A stretch of DNA of 64,000 bases from Aldehydirespirator sp965248735 (GTDB lineage Bacteria; Actinomycetota; Acidimicrobiia; Acidimicrobiales; Aldehydirespiratoraceae): contig OZ252146.1 in the NCBI GenBank assembly GCA_965248735.1, positions 1,054,001-1,118,000 on the forward strand. Direction: 5' to 3'. Of this stretch, positions 43,758-52,314 are shown one piece after another. The notes under the pieces were generated by a model. It searched no databases. It saw only the letters and a program-made list of their open reading frames with translations, and was not told the DNA's origin. The stretch's first letter is position 1. The number at the start of each line of letters is the position of its first letter. The position numbers and the translations under genes are program-made.

Positions 43758-43784
43758 CCACTCTGCGGCGGCGGGCGGGTCTAG

Positions 43785-43859
43785 CGCGCTCGAAGGGACT
43801 CGAACCCCCAACCTTCTGATCCGTAGTCAGATGCTCTATCCAAATTGAGCTACGAGCGC
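43785..43859 (-). tRNA. tRNA-Arg (anticodon ACG)
   Basis: Cloverleaf on the minus strand: acceptor GCGCTCG pairs with CGAGCGC plus discriminator G. The anticodon stem TCTGA/TCAGA encloses loop CTACGGA with anticodon ACG. The T-arm has GGTTCGAGTCC. 75 bases, no CCA encoded. Confidence 0.95.
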
Positions 43860-43897
43860 TGGGGACACGCCAGTGTAGGCCCCGCCAGGCCCGGGGG

Positions 43898-44500
43898 CTA
43901 CGGGGATCGATGGCCGGCCACGATGGCCTCGCGCTCGGAAGGGCTGGGGGCGCGGCCCAGGAAGATCTCGAAGTAGGAAGCGGACGATTCGCCCCTGCCG
44001 TCCGTTGGCGCTTCGACGTCGTCGTACCACCCCATCTGCATGTAGTAGAGGGTGCGGGCTCGGTGTTGCGTCATGGTCAGTCCGAGGTCCTCGGGCTCGA
44101 TCATCTCCACGAAGGCGGCCACCCGCCACTCGTCGGCCGCCTTGAGCCTCTTGAGCACAGCGGCGTCGCAGCGGCCCCAGTTCCTCACGGCCGCATCGAG
44201 GCGCGGATCGAAGTTCGACCAGCCGAGCCAGAGACGCGACAGGGCGATGTACCTGTCCACCAGTGTCCCCGGACCTGCGGCAGCCTCCAATATGGCCTTG
44301 GTGTTCGTTGCCTCCCAGGCGTCCAGCAGCTGCTCCAGCAGCGCGGCCCGACTCTTGAAGTGCCAGTAGAAGCTGCCCCTCGTAACGCCCATCCGCTGAG
44401 CGAGTGGCAGGATCTTGACCCCGCCCACGCCACTGTCGACAAGCACCTCTAGGCCGGCCGCCACCCAGTCGTCAGCGGTGAGACGGCTGCGACCAGTCAT
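43898..44500 (-). CDS. TetR-family transcriptional regulator
   Basis: A 200-residue regulator. The N-terminal helix-turn-helix is at about residues 8-55 (WVAAGLEVLVDSGVGGVKIL, then LAQRMGVTRGSFYWHFKSRA). The C-terminal ligand domain has WLGWSNFDPRLDAAVRNW, and it most resembles TetR proteins with a TetR_C_33-like ligand domain, though I cannot be precise. A dyad at 44515-44530, 15 bases upstream of the start, is a candidate autoregulatory operator. The neighbouring PAS-LuxR gene is divergent about 260 bases away. Its ligand is unknown. Confidence 0.85.
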   Translation of the reverse strand: MTGRSRLTADDWVAAGLEVLVDSGVGGVKILPLAQRMGVTRGSFYWHFKSRAALLEQLLDAWEATNTKAILEAAAGPGTLVDRYIALSRLWLGWSNFDPRLDAAVRNWGRCDAAVLKRLKAADEWRVAAFVEMIEPEDLGLTMTQHRARTLYYMQMGWYDDVEAPTDGRGESSASYFEIFLGRAPSPSEREAIVAGHRSP

Positions 44501-44514
44501 GGGCGAAGCGTATC

Positions 44515-44530
44515 TGACATGTTCATGTCA
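44515..44530. promoter_or_regulatory. Candidate TetR operator
   Basis: TGACATGTTCATGTCA: 7-base inverted half-sites TGACATG around a 2-base centre, just upstream of the tetR start. The next ~230 bases (to 44758) contain no convincing gene. Confidence 0.55.
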
Positions 44531-44758
44531 TACATGAGTAGTGTCAGGCAAGAGGAGCGTCGCGAGCTGCGCATGGACGTTCGGAACCGAAAGGGTCTAA
44601 CGTCACGGCGGCCAAGGCATGGAGTGTCCACAGGGCGTGAGCGATGCCCTTCACACAAGGGAGATCGAGCAAGGGAGATCGAGAGTCGTTTGATGATGTC
44701 GACAGCGCTGTTCGGTCCGCTGCCTCTCCGGCCGGTGGCCTCAGCCGCCTGAGAACCT

Positions 44759-45439
44759 GTGGCCTCAGCTGACATCTTCCGGCTGCTGGAGTCGGCGCAA
44801 TTCGGTGTCTACGCCGTGTCGCTCGACCAGACCATCGTGTCCTGGAACCCGGCCGCACACCGGATTCTCGGATTCTCGCCGGACCAGGTGCTCGGGCGCC
44901 GATGCTACGACGTGCTGGCCGGGCTGGCACCGGGCGGCATTACCCCCGGGTGCTTGGAGGGCTGTCCGTCCATGCGCGCCCTGAAGGCGGGGGAGGTTCC
45001 CGGCGCGCTCGATGTGCGGATGCTGTGCGCGTCGGGAGAGCGCAAAGCGGTCGCGGTCACTCCCATGGTGGTCGCGGGCAGCGACAATGACGCTCCGGTG
45101 CTCGTGCATGTGTTCCACGACAGTCCCGAGCGGGAGTCCTCCCAGAGGGCAACCGACTCGGTGCGGGAAGGGCTGGCCCGACGAGGGGCTGATGTCATCT
45201 CGGATCATCCGGCCATCGCATCGGACTCGGCCGGGACCGCCAAGCTCACCGGCAGAGAGATGGAGGTGCTGCGCTTGGTTGCGCTGGGTCGAGCGACACC
45301 TCAGATAGCCCGGCAGCTCGGCATCAGCTCCCATACGGTGCTCAACCACATCCGCAATTTCCGCCGCAAGCTCGATTCGGCCACCAAGCTGGAGGCAGTC
45401 CTCACCGCCATCCGTCTCGGGATCCTCGACTGGACGTAA
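44759..45439 (+). CDS. PAS-LuxR transcriptional regulator
   Basis: A 226-residue one-component regulator. An N-terminal PAS domain (about residues 5-115) has YAVSLDQTIVSWNPAAHRIL, LGFSPDQVLGRRCYDVL and several cysteines (CLEGC) that might bind a cofactor. The C-terminal LuxR-type helix-turn-helix at about 160-220 has LTGREMEVLRLVALGRATPQ and LGISSHTVLNHIRNFRRKL. It starts at GTG 44759. It lacks a receiver domain. The target genes are not evident from position; it is convergent with the two-component system. Confidence 0.85.
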   Translation: MASADIFRLLESAQFGVYAVSLDQTIVSWNPAAHRILGFSPDQVLGRRCYDVLAGLAPGGITPGCLEGCPSMRALKAGEVPGALDVRMLCASGERKAVAVTPMVVAGSDNDAPVLVHVFHDSPERESSQRATDSVREGLARRGADVISDHPAIASDSAGTAKLTGREMEVLRLVALGRATPQIARQLGISSHTVLNHIRNFRRKLDSATKLEAVLTAIRLGILDWT

Positions 45440-45593
45440 CTAACGACCGGGCCGCTATAGGGACGGGCGGTGGAGCAGGGCTAGAACGGGGAAGTTCCCG
45501 GTTGGTGCATGTCCACCTCAGCCATGATTCGCACCTCAGGGGTTTGGGGAACAAAGGGCCTGGCAGTACGTGGCGCTTCTTGGTGACTGCGCT

Positions 45594-46883
45594 CTAGGTC
45601 ATCGTCGCTGCTGGGTCGGCCGGCTCCGTGCCGGGCAGTGGTAGCTCGATAGTGACGCGGGCTCCGCCGAGATGTTCGGAATCGCCCACGTCGATGGATC
45701 CGCGGTGGCGTTTGGCGATGGCGTGGCTCAGCGAGAGGCCGAGCCCGGAGCTGCCGGTTCGGCGCTGACGGGACTCGTCGAGCCTCACGAACCGGTCCAA
45801 CACTCGGACCCGATCCTCCGGCAGGATCCCGGGCCCATCATCCTCGACCACGACCGCGACCGCCGTAGCCGACTCCACCAGAGTGATGAGCACGTGCTGG
45901 TCCGCATGGGCCACCGCATTGTCCACCAGGTTGAACACGGCCCGCTCGATCTGCGATTCGACACCAACAATCGGCGATGCTGGGGCTCCGGCCAGGGTGA
46001 CGGCCACATCTTGCCCGTTCACGCGCTCGATGGCATGCTCGCAGGCCGCCCACAAGTCCACCGAATGGAGCAGCTCTTCTCGACGCTGCTCATCGAGCCG
46101 AGCCAAGTCCAGCAAGTCCGAGATCAGAGCCTGCATACGCCGGGCTTCGCCGCCGATCTTGGCCGACAGCTCCTGCAGCTTCTGCGGGTCAGAACTCACC
46201 TCGGCTACTTCAGCCGCGGCCAGCAGGGTGGACAACGGGGCCCGAAGCTCGTGGCTGGCATCGGCTGTGAACGCCCGCTGACGATCCGACGCCGCCTGCA
46301 AACGGTCGAGCATCTCGTTCATTAGCGCGGCCAGCTCGGCGATCTCATCGCCGCTGTCGGGCTCAGGAACTCGCTCGTCGAGCGTTGAGCCGGAGATAGC
46401 GGCAACCCGGCTCGATATGGCCCGCACCGGACGCAGCACATGCCCCGCTGCGGCCCAAATCGCCAGCGCAAGTATCGCGCCCACGGCAGGCACAATGATC
46501 CACAGAGCCCGAGACGCGGCATCCACACCGGCCCGGGTCTCAGCAATCGAGGCATCGGCGATCTGCTGCAGCCGGGCATCGCTGCTCGAATGGCTGTCCG
46601 GCACGGCCGACGACAACCCCGATGACTCTGCCGCTCTATTCCCCTCGATGTGCCCGCTGCTCTCCGACTGCTCGTTCCCTTCGCTTCTTGCTGATCCCTC
46701 GCCACTAGCAGCATGCGACGCGGTCTCGAGTGCACCCTCCAGCGCTACCCGGGCGTTGTTCTCCAAGTCGCGCTCCACCAGCACGACGATGAGCACCGAC
46801 GCAGCCGTCAACACGAGCACCGTCGCCAGCGATGCCGCCAGCGCCGTCCGAGACCTGACCGAACGAGGCCACCACCCGCTCAC
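45594..46883 (-). CDS. Two-component sensor histidine kinase
   Basis: A 429-residue membrane kinase. First membrane helix at about 15-36, an extracytoplasmic region to about 126 rich in Ser, Glu and Gly, second helix at about 127-147, then HAMP. The phosphoacceptor is H211 in ADASHELRAPLS. The ATPase domain shows NLVDNAVAH, DDGPGI and GSSGLGLSLSHAIAKRH. It overlaps the upstream response regulator gene by 4 bases (46880-46883). With a divergent lipoprotein gene next to the regulator, it probably senses an envelope signal. Confidence 0.92.
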   Translation of the reverse strand: MSGWWPRSVRSRTALAASLATVLVLTAASVLIVVLVERDLENNARVALEGALETASHAASGEGSARSEGNEQSESSGHIEGNRAAESSGLSSAVPDSHSSSDARLQQIADASIAETRAGVDAASRALWIIVPAVGAILALAIWAAAGHVLRPVRAISSRVAAISGSTLDERVPEPDSGDEIAELAALMNEMLDRLQAASDRQRAFTADASHELRAPLSTLLAAAEVAEVSSDPQKLQELSAKIGGEARRMQALISDLLDLARLDEQRREELLHSVDLWAACEHAIERVNGQDVAVTLAGAPASPIVGVESQIERAVFNLVDNAVAHADQHVLITLVESATAVAVVVEDDGPGILPEDRVRVLDRFVRLDESRQRRTGSSGLGLSLSHAIAKRHRGSIDVGDSEHLGGARVTIELPLPGTEPADPAATMT

Positions 46884-47557
46884 ATCGCCTCCCCCACGAT
46901 GCGATACCCCACGCCTCGCTGGCTGACGATCGTCTGCACTCCGAAGGGCTCATCTATCTTGCGGCGCAGATACCGGATGTACACCTCCACCACGTTCGAG
47001 TCGACCTCGGCGTCGAACCCCCACACCCGGTTGAAGATCTCCCGCTTGGCCACGGGCGCTCCGTCGCTGCGCATCAGCACCTCCAGCACATCCATCTCGC
47101 GGCGGCTCAAACCGATCTCGGTGGCACCTCGCCTCACCGAACACGCCGCAACATCGAACACCAGATCGCCCGCCCGCAGTACCACCGGTCGGACTACGGC
47201 AGCGCGCCGGGCCAGCGCGCGGAGGCGGGCCAGCAACACCACGAATGAGAACGGCTTCGACAAGAAGTCGTCCGCGCCGGCGTCGAGCGAATCGGCCACA
47301 TCCCACTCGCCGTCCTTTGCGGTGAGCATCAGGATCGGCGTCCAGTCCTCCTCTTGGCGAAGCGCCCGACAGATCTGGTAGCCGTTCATTCTCGGCACCA
47401 TGATGTCCAGAACGATGACGTCGTAGCTGCCCTCCCGGGCCCGCCACAGACCCGCAGGACCATCGTGCTCGACATCGGCGGTCACCCCATGCTCCGCGAG
47501 GCCGTCAGTGATGACCTCGGCCAACTGCACCTCGTCCTCTACCAGCAGAACCCGCAT
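46880..47557 (-). CDS. OmpR-family response regulator
   Basis: A 225-residue regulator with receiver domain MRVLLVEDEVQLAEVI, phosphoacceptor D51 (IVLDIMVPRMNGYQI), TAKD and the conserved Lys in FLSKPFS. The winged-helix DNA-binding domain ends in VEVYIRYLRRKID and GVGYRIV. ATG 47557 is chosen because MRVLLVEDE is the canonical start; an upstream in-frame ATG at 47575 adds six residues. It is transcribed with the kinase and divergent from the lipoprotein gene at 47691, whose promoter it may control. Confidence 0.93.
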   Translation of the reverse strand: MRVLLVEDEVQLAEVITDGLAEHGVTADVEHDGPAGLWRAREGSYDVIVLDIMVPRMNGYQICRALRQEEDWTPILMLTAKDGEWDVADSLDAGADDFLSKPFSFVVLLARLRALARRAAVVRPVVLRAGDLVFDVAACSVRRGATEIGLSRREMDVLEVLMRSDGAPVAKREIFNRVWGFDAEVDSNVVEVYIRYLRRKIDEPFGVQTIVSQRGVGYRIVGEAM

Positions 47558-47690
47558 CCCCCCATCATCCCCCACAGTTCCTTAGACGAGGCTGAGAGAC
47601 ACGCTGGTCTTCTTCATGTTCGCTTAAGCACTGCTCTGCCACGCTCCAAGCTCCTCAGACCACCGACTCATCCACCAAGGAGACCAATCC

Positions 47691-48653
47691 ATGCATCTAT
47701 TGCCCCGCCTTGCACCCGCCGCCGCGGTCGGCCTCGCCCTGCTTCTGAGCAGTTGCGGTGACGGCCATGACACCAACTCCGGCGAGCACGCCGGCTCGCA
47801 GGACGCGAACACCACCGCTACCCGCGATGGCGCCGATAACGAGGACGCCGGCGAGGGCGCCGGCCACGAAGGCGGCGGCGAGGGCGGTTCTGCATCTGCG
47901 CCAGCTACGTATCTGACCACCAGCGGGACCAGCCGCGGGGTCTTCTCAGGCCCGGAGGTGCAGGCTGACGACTACTACGCCGACAAACTCAACGACCTCG
48001 AGTTCGCTCTTTCCTATGACAGCACCAGCGGGTCATTCTTGGGGCGGGTCAAGAACGAAGCCAACGAAGGACTCTGCGATTCAAGGATCAAGGTGATCCT
48101 TGACGGCAACCAAGCCAACTCTCAGAGCCTGGTGATCCCGTCGCTGGAGGTTCGCGAGAGAGCCACCTTCACCCTGACGGCGGATTCTAGATCATTCACG
48201 GCCTGGTCCGTAGAGACGGAAACGTTCACCTGCAACAGCACGCCCGTGCACGGCGGGTCCGAGGGCGGCGAAGGCGGCCACGACGGCGGGTCCGAGGGCG
48301 GCGAAGGCGGCCACGACGGCGGGTCCGAGGGCGGCGAAGGCGGCGAAGAGAACGAAGGTCTAGGTATGTCGATCGATCAGCCCTCGGTGGTCAACATCAA
48401 CGGCCTCGACCTAAATATCGGCCATGACCCGACCACCAAGGCGTTCACGGGCGTGATAACCAACAACACGAGCCAGCTGATCTGCGGCGGTCGCCTTGAA
48501 ATCCACGTCGGCCGCGGCGGTTCGACCCTCGAACTCGGCCCAACCGTCGATGCCGACTGGGCACCCGGCCAGGCTCGCAGCATGGTCTTGGTCTTCGACG
48601 CAATGCCCGGCGACACGTACAGCCTCCACCCGGAGGTCACCCCCTGCCCCTAA
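47691..48653 (+). CDS. Lipoprotein with two related domains joined by a Gly-rich repeat hinge
   Basis: A 320-residue lipoprotein: signal peptide with lipobox LLSSC at about residues 18-22, then a His/Glu/Gly-rich linker. There are two beta-rich domains (about 96-182 and 232-318) that look like duplicates of each other. They share an NxLxxxLSYD / NGLDLNIGHDP opening, F.G.(V/I).N and C..R(I/L).(V/I) strands, and a closing Cys. The hinge between them is an 11-residue repeat (GGSEGGEGGHD). It starts 133 bases from the divergent response regulator gene, which suggests it is a target or partner of that system. Function unknown. Confidence 0.75.
   Translation: MHLLPRLAPAAAVGLALLLSSCGDGHDTNSGEHAGSQDANTTATRDGADNEDAGEGAGHEGGGEGGSASAPATYLTTSGTSRGVFSGPEVQADDYYADKLNDLEFALSYDSTSGSFLGRVKNEANEGLCDSRIKVILDGNQANSQSLVIPSLEVRERATFTLTADSRSFTAWSVETETFTCNSTPVHGGSEGGEGGHDGGSEGGEGGHDGGSEGGEGGEENEGLGMSIDQPSVVNINGLDLNIGHDPTTKAFTGVITNNTSQLICGGRLEIHVGRGGSTLELGPTVDADWAPGQARSMVLVFDAMPGDTYSLHPEVTPCP
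48252..48347 (+). repeat. 33-bp tandem repeat encoding the Gly-rich hinge of the lipoprotein
   Basis: Units beginning GGCGGGTCCGAGGGCGGCGA at 48252, 48285 and 48318; the third is shortened. The repeat is in frame (11 residues per unit), so unit-number changes would alter hinge length without breaking the gene. Confidence 0.9.
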
Positions 48654-48926
48654 CCGGCCCGGGTTTCGGAAGCGTTCCACACCGACGAGCCGCAGAGTCA
48701 CCACCGGGATCCTGTTCGCCGTGATCAGGCGCACGGTCGGGCTGCGGGTGTCGCGCCGGGCCGAGATCAGCGGTCTCGACGTCTTCGAGCACGGACAGCC
48801 TGGCTGCGTCTTCGCGACGGCGGAGCACGGGTCCGAGTCCGCGGAAGCTGTCGTCGTCGCGAGGGCGCGACGGGGCCGCAACGGGGCAGGACTCGACCAG
48901 GCCGGCGTCGCGGCGCGCCCGGAGGG

Positions 48927-49631
48927 TCAGGCGCCCCATTGGGAGCGGCCGAAGCAGTAGCCCACCGACCTGACCGTCTGGATCAGGCTGGCGTGCTCCT
49001 CGCCGAGCTTGGCTCGCAGGCGGCGGATGTGAACGTCCACCGTTCGGGCCCCGCCGTAGTAGTCGTATCCCCACACCCGGCTGAGAAGGTCCTCGCGTGT
49101 GAACACCTTTCCCGGCCGCGCTGCCAGGAACCGCAGCAGCTCGTACTCCATGTAGGTGAGGTCGAGGGGCCGGCCCGCGATGGCGGCCTGGTAGGTGTCG
49201 AGGTTCATCACCAGCTCTTCGAAGTTGATGGTCTCGGGCGTCGATCCGGCCGACGACCGTTGTGCCAACAGGTGGCCCAAGCGGGCTTCGAGCTCCCCGT
49301 GGGCGGGCGGCCACGGGCAGAAGTCGTCGAACAGCCCGAGGTTGGACTCCAGCTCGGCGATGCTTCCCCGGCTCACCAAGACCAGCACGCCGAGGGACGC
49401 CTCGCCGCCGTCGCGCAGGATCCGGCAGAACCCGAACGCGGACCTTCTCGCCGCGGCCCCGTCGCCGACGGCCACGACCGCCGCGGCCCATCGGCCTGCG
49501 GCGCCGGACTCGGCCCGCAACAGTTCCTCGGCGCCGTTGGCGGCCCTCCAGGAGTACGCGGCCCCCTTGAGCGCCCGGACCAGCTCCGCCGGCGGCGGGT
49601 CGGGGTGGACGAGCAGCAGGCGATCGGTCAA
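48927..49631 (-). CDS. GlnR-like orphan response regulator
   Basis: A 234-residue protein with a degenerate receiver-like N-terminus (RLLLVHPDPPPAELVRAL) that lacks the DD pair and clear phosphoacceptor Asp. A good OmpR-type winged helix forms the C-terminus (LTYMEYELLRFLAARPGKVF, then RVWGYDYYGGARTVDVHIRR, RSVGYCF). This combination next to glutamine synthetase genes points to the actinobacterial nitrogen regulator GlnR, but the assignment is by context and layout. It probably starts at TTG 49631, 7 bases after the glnA stop. The 273 bases beyond its end (48654-48926) contain no convincing gene. Confidence 0.7.
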   Translation of the reverse strand: MTDRLLLVHPDPPPAELVRALKGAAYSWRAANGAEELLRAESGAAGRWAAAVVAVGDGAAARRSAFGFCRILRDGGEASLGVLVLVSRGSIAELESNLGLFDDFCPWPPAHGELEARLGHLLAQRSSAGSTPETINFEELVMNLDTYQAAIAGRPLDLTYMEYELLRFLAARPGKVFTREDLLSRVWGYDYYGGARTVDVHIRRLRAKLGEEHASLIQTVRSVGYCFGRSQWGA

Positions 49632-49638
49632 GCCGCCG

Positions 49639-50973
49639 TCACCAGCGGGGCAGGTAGCGCTCCAGCTCCCAGGGCGTGACCTGGGTCCGGTAGCTGTCCC
49701 ACTCGGCACTCTTGTTGCGCAGGAACCACTCGAAGATGTGCTCTCCGAGTGTGTCGCGCACCAGCTGTGACCCCTCCATCACTTCGAGCGCCTCGTCGAG
49801 GGAGCGAGGCAGCAGTTCCAAGCCGCTCCCGGTCCGATCCAGGGACGGGTCGAACAGGTTGTGCGTCGTCTCGGAGGGCAGTTCGTAGTGGTGCTCTATG
49901 CCCCGCATCCCCGCGGCCAGCAGCAGCGCAAAAGCCAGATACGGGTTGCAGGCCGGGTCAAGGGCTCGGTACTCGATGCGCACCGACTCGGGTTTGCCCC
50001 GCCGGTGCAGCGGGACGCGCACCAGCGCGGAGCGGTTGTTCCGGGCCCAGACCACGTGCTGGGGCGCCTCCGATGCCTCGCCGAGGCGCTTGTAGGAGTT
50101 GACCAGCTGGTTGGTTACCGCCGTGATCTCGCGGGCATGGGCCAGCACTCCGGCCATGAACTGGCGCCCGACGCTCGAGATCCCCGCAGGGTCGTCCGGG
50201 TCGTGGAAGGCGTTGGCGCCCTCGCTGAACAGTGACAGGTGGGTGTGCATGCCGGAGCCCTGTACGCCGTTGAGCGGCTTGGGCATGAACGTGGCGTAAG
50301 CGCCGTGGGCCATGGCGATGCGCTTCACGACCAGCCTCAGCGTCATCACGTTGTCGGCCATCTCGAGGGCCTCGGTGTAGTGCAGGTCGATCTCGTGCTG
50401 GCTCGGACTGTCCTCGTGGAATGAGTACTCGACGCCGATGCCCATGGACTCGAGCATGTGCAGCGTGCTGCGGCGCAGGCCGCTCGCCACGTCGAGAGTG
50501 GTGAGGTCGAAGTACGAGGCCCGGTCGAGGGGTCGGGGCTGGCCGTCGACCGGGTCGTCGGAGTCAAAGTAGAAGAACTCCACCTCCGGCGCGGTCATGA
50601 ACTCGTACCCCTGCTCCCGGGCCGCGGCGACGGTGCGACGCAGGACTTGTCGGGGATCGCCCTCGAAAGGGAGTCCGTCAACCGTCTCGATGTCGCAGAA
50701 CATGCGCGCTGTCGGCTCCTCCGCGTCGGCCCACGGCAGCAACTCGAACGTGGCGGCGTCGGGCCGGGCCAGCACGTCGGCCTCGTTGACTCGGCTGAAC
50801 CCGTCTATCGCGGTGCCGTCGAACTGCACGCCCTCGGTGAAGGCGGCCTCGAGCTCGGCCGGCGATATGGCCACAGACTTGAGCTGCCCGAGCACGTCGG
50901 TGAACCAGAGCCGGACCAGGCGGACGCCGCGCTCCTCCGCGGTCCGCAGCGCGTAGTCCTGCTGTCGCTCCAT
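49639..50973 (-). CDS. glnA: Glutamine synthetase type I
   Basis: A 444-residue GSI. It has WFTDVLGQLKSVAISPAEL and GVQFDGTAIDGFSRV at the N-terminus, EVEFFYFD and GSGMHTHLSLF in the ATP/glutamate site, and RSALVRVPLHRRG toward the end. It lacks the adenylylation-type tyrosine block of the GSI-beta group, so it looks like the shorter GSI-alpha form. ATG 50973 is chosen; upstream open frame is not family-like. It is followed by the GlnR-like regulator and divergent from the GSII gene, with a possible GlnR site between them. Confidence 0.9.
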   Translation of the reverse strand: MERQQDYALRTAEERGVRLVRLWFTDVLGQLKSVAISPAELEAAFTEGVQFDGTAIDGFSRVNEADVLARPDAATFELLPWADAEEPTARMFCDIETVDGLPFEGDPRQVLRRTVAAAREQGYEFMTAPEVEFFYFDSDDPVDGQPRPLDRASYFDLTTLDVASGLRRSTLHMLESMGIGVEYSFHEDSPSQHEIDLHYTEALEMADNVMTLRLVVKRIAMAHGAYATFMPKPLNGVQGSGMHTHLSLFSEGANAFHDPDDPAGISSVGRQFMAGVLAHAREITAVTNQLVNSYKRLGEASEAPQHVVWARNNRSALVRVPLHRRGKPESVRIEYRALDPACNPYLAFALLLAAGMRGIEHHYELPSETTHNLFDPSLDRTGSGLELLPRSLDEALEVMEGSQLVRDTLGEHIFEWFLRNKSAEWDSYRTQVTPWELERYLPRW

Positions 50974-51039
50974 AGCGCTGATCAGCGTAAGCCCCCCGGA
51001 CGGCGCCGCTGCCTCCTTTAACACGCTGTTCACAATCGG

Positions 51040-51055
51040 GCAACAGATCCGAAAC
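51040..51055 (+). promoter_or_regulatory. Possible GlnR-type half-site pair between the two glutamine synthetase genes
   Basis: GCAAC, six bases, then GAAAC resembles the gTnAC-n6-GAAAC arrangement of actinobacterial GlnR boxes with one mismatch. It lies between the divergent starts at 50973 and 51158. It is weak evidence by itself; the position beside glnA and a GlnR-like gene is the main support. Confidence 0.35.
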
Positions 51056-51157
51056 AACGGCCGGGCAGATTGTCTGTCGGACTCGCGGCCGCGGGTCCGT
51101 AAGTCTTGAAGAAACGTCTGGCTCTTGCCGGACGCCAACACCCACCGAGGAGATGAC

Positions 51158-52180
51158 GTGACCTATCGAGCCGAGTACCTGTGGATTGACGGCAACCAGC
51201 CGGCCGGGGAGATTCGCACCAAGACGAGGGTCGTCAACAACGACGAGGAACCCCCGATTTGGGGTTTCGACGGGTCGAGCACCAACCAGGCCACCGGCGA
51301 CAACTCCGACGTGGTCCTCAAGCCGGTGTTCACCTGCAGCGACCCGGTGCGCGGCGGCGACAACATCCTCGTTCTGTGCGAGACGCTGGTGACCTCTGAC
51401 CTGTCGCCGCATCCGACCAACAGGCGGGCCGAGTGTGTGGCGGTGTATGAGAAGTACAGGGACCAGATGCCGTGGTTCGGCCTGGAGCAGGAGTACACGC
51501 TGCTGGACGCGACCACCAGATGGCCGGCCGGGTTCCCCGCGGCGGGGTTCCCGCCGCCGCAGGGCCCGTACTATTGCGGGGTGGGCGCGGGCCGGATCTC
51601 GGGCCGCGAGCTGATCGAGGAGCACACCACGGCCTGCATCGAGGCCGGGCTGGAGATCGCGGGCACCAACGCCGAGGTCATGCCGGGCCAGTGGGAGTTC
51701 CAGATCGGCCCCCTCGACACGGTGGCCGTTGCTGATCACCTGTGGGTGGCCCGTTACTTGTTGTTCCGCCTGGCCGAGAAGCACGGCATCGAGGTGACGA
51801 TCGAGCCCAAGCCCATGCTCGGGGACTGGAACGGCGCAGGGATGCACACCAACGTCTCGACCAAGGCGATGCGCGAGGGCTACGAGCCGATCATCGCGGC
51901 CTGCGAGGCTCTGGGCATGGCCGGAAAGCCCGAGGAGCATCTCGGCGCCTACGGCGCGGGCATCGAGTTCCGCCTCACCGGCGAGCACGAGACCGAGCGC
52001 TATGACCAGTACTCCTACGGCGTGTCGGACCGGGGCGCCTCGGTGCGGATCCCCTGGCAGGTGGCGCGCGAGGGCAAGGGCTACATCGAGGACCGCAGAC
52101 CCAACGCCAACGCCGACCCCTACCATGTCACCACCCTGCTGACGAGGACCATCTGCGAGGCGCTCGTCGGCTTCAACTGA
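51158..52180 (+). CDS. glnII: Glutamine synthetase type II (eukaryote-like)
   Basis: A 340-residue GSII. It begins with YRAEYLWIDG, then RTKTRVV and IWGFDGSSTNQATG. It contains MPWFGLEQEYTLLD, GTNAEVMPGQWEFQIGP and MLGDWNGAGMHTNVSTKAMR, ending with RRPNANADPYHVT. GSII is typical of actinobacteria, rhizobia and eukaryotes. It starts at GTG 51158 with GAGGAGATG upstream. It is divergent from glnA. Together with gmaS this window holds three members of the glutamine synthetase superfamily of three different types. Confidence 0.93.
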   Translation: MTYRAEYLWIDGNQPAGEIRTKTRVVNNDEEPPIWGFDGSSTNQATGDNSDVVLKPVFTCSDPVRGGDNILVLCETLVTSDLSPHPTNRRAECVAVYEKYRDQMPWFGLEQEYTLLDATTRWPAGFPAAGFPPPQGPYYCGVGAGRISGRELIEEHTTACIEAGLEIAGTNAEVMPGQWEFQIGPLDTVAVADHLWVARYLLFRLAEKHGIEVTIEPKPMLGDWNGAGMHTNVSTKAMREGYEPIIAACEALGMAGKPEEHLGAYGAGIEFRLTGEHETERYDQYSYGVSDRGASVRIPWQVAREGKGYIEDRRPNANADPYHVTTLLTRTICEALVGFN

Positions 52181-52314
52181 GCCAGCCGGAATATGGCTAG
52201 CGGAGACGGTGGTGTGGGCGGCAGCGCTAGGGTCGGGCCGGCTGGCGTTGGCTGCTGCACTGGGCAGCGATGTTGGCGGCCACCACCAGCGCCGCCCCGG
52301 CCGCTGCGAGCTCG

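Noticed and set aside
44531..44758. Plus-strand frame starting MFMSYMSS
   Set aside because: It starts inside the TetR operator region, lacks a ribosome site and has no recognisable sequence; probably leader DNA of the PAS-LuxR gene.
45489..45499. GGGAAGTTCCC palindrome between the PAS-LuxR and kinase genes
   Set aside because: Stem of five with a one-base centre and no T-tract; too weak to call a terminator or operator.
48654..48926. Open frames between the lipoprotein and the GlnR-like gene
   Set aside because: Translations on both strands are Arg/Ala-rich without domain or ribosome site; judged non-coding.
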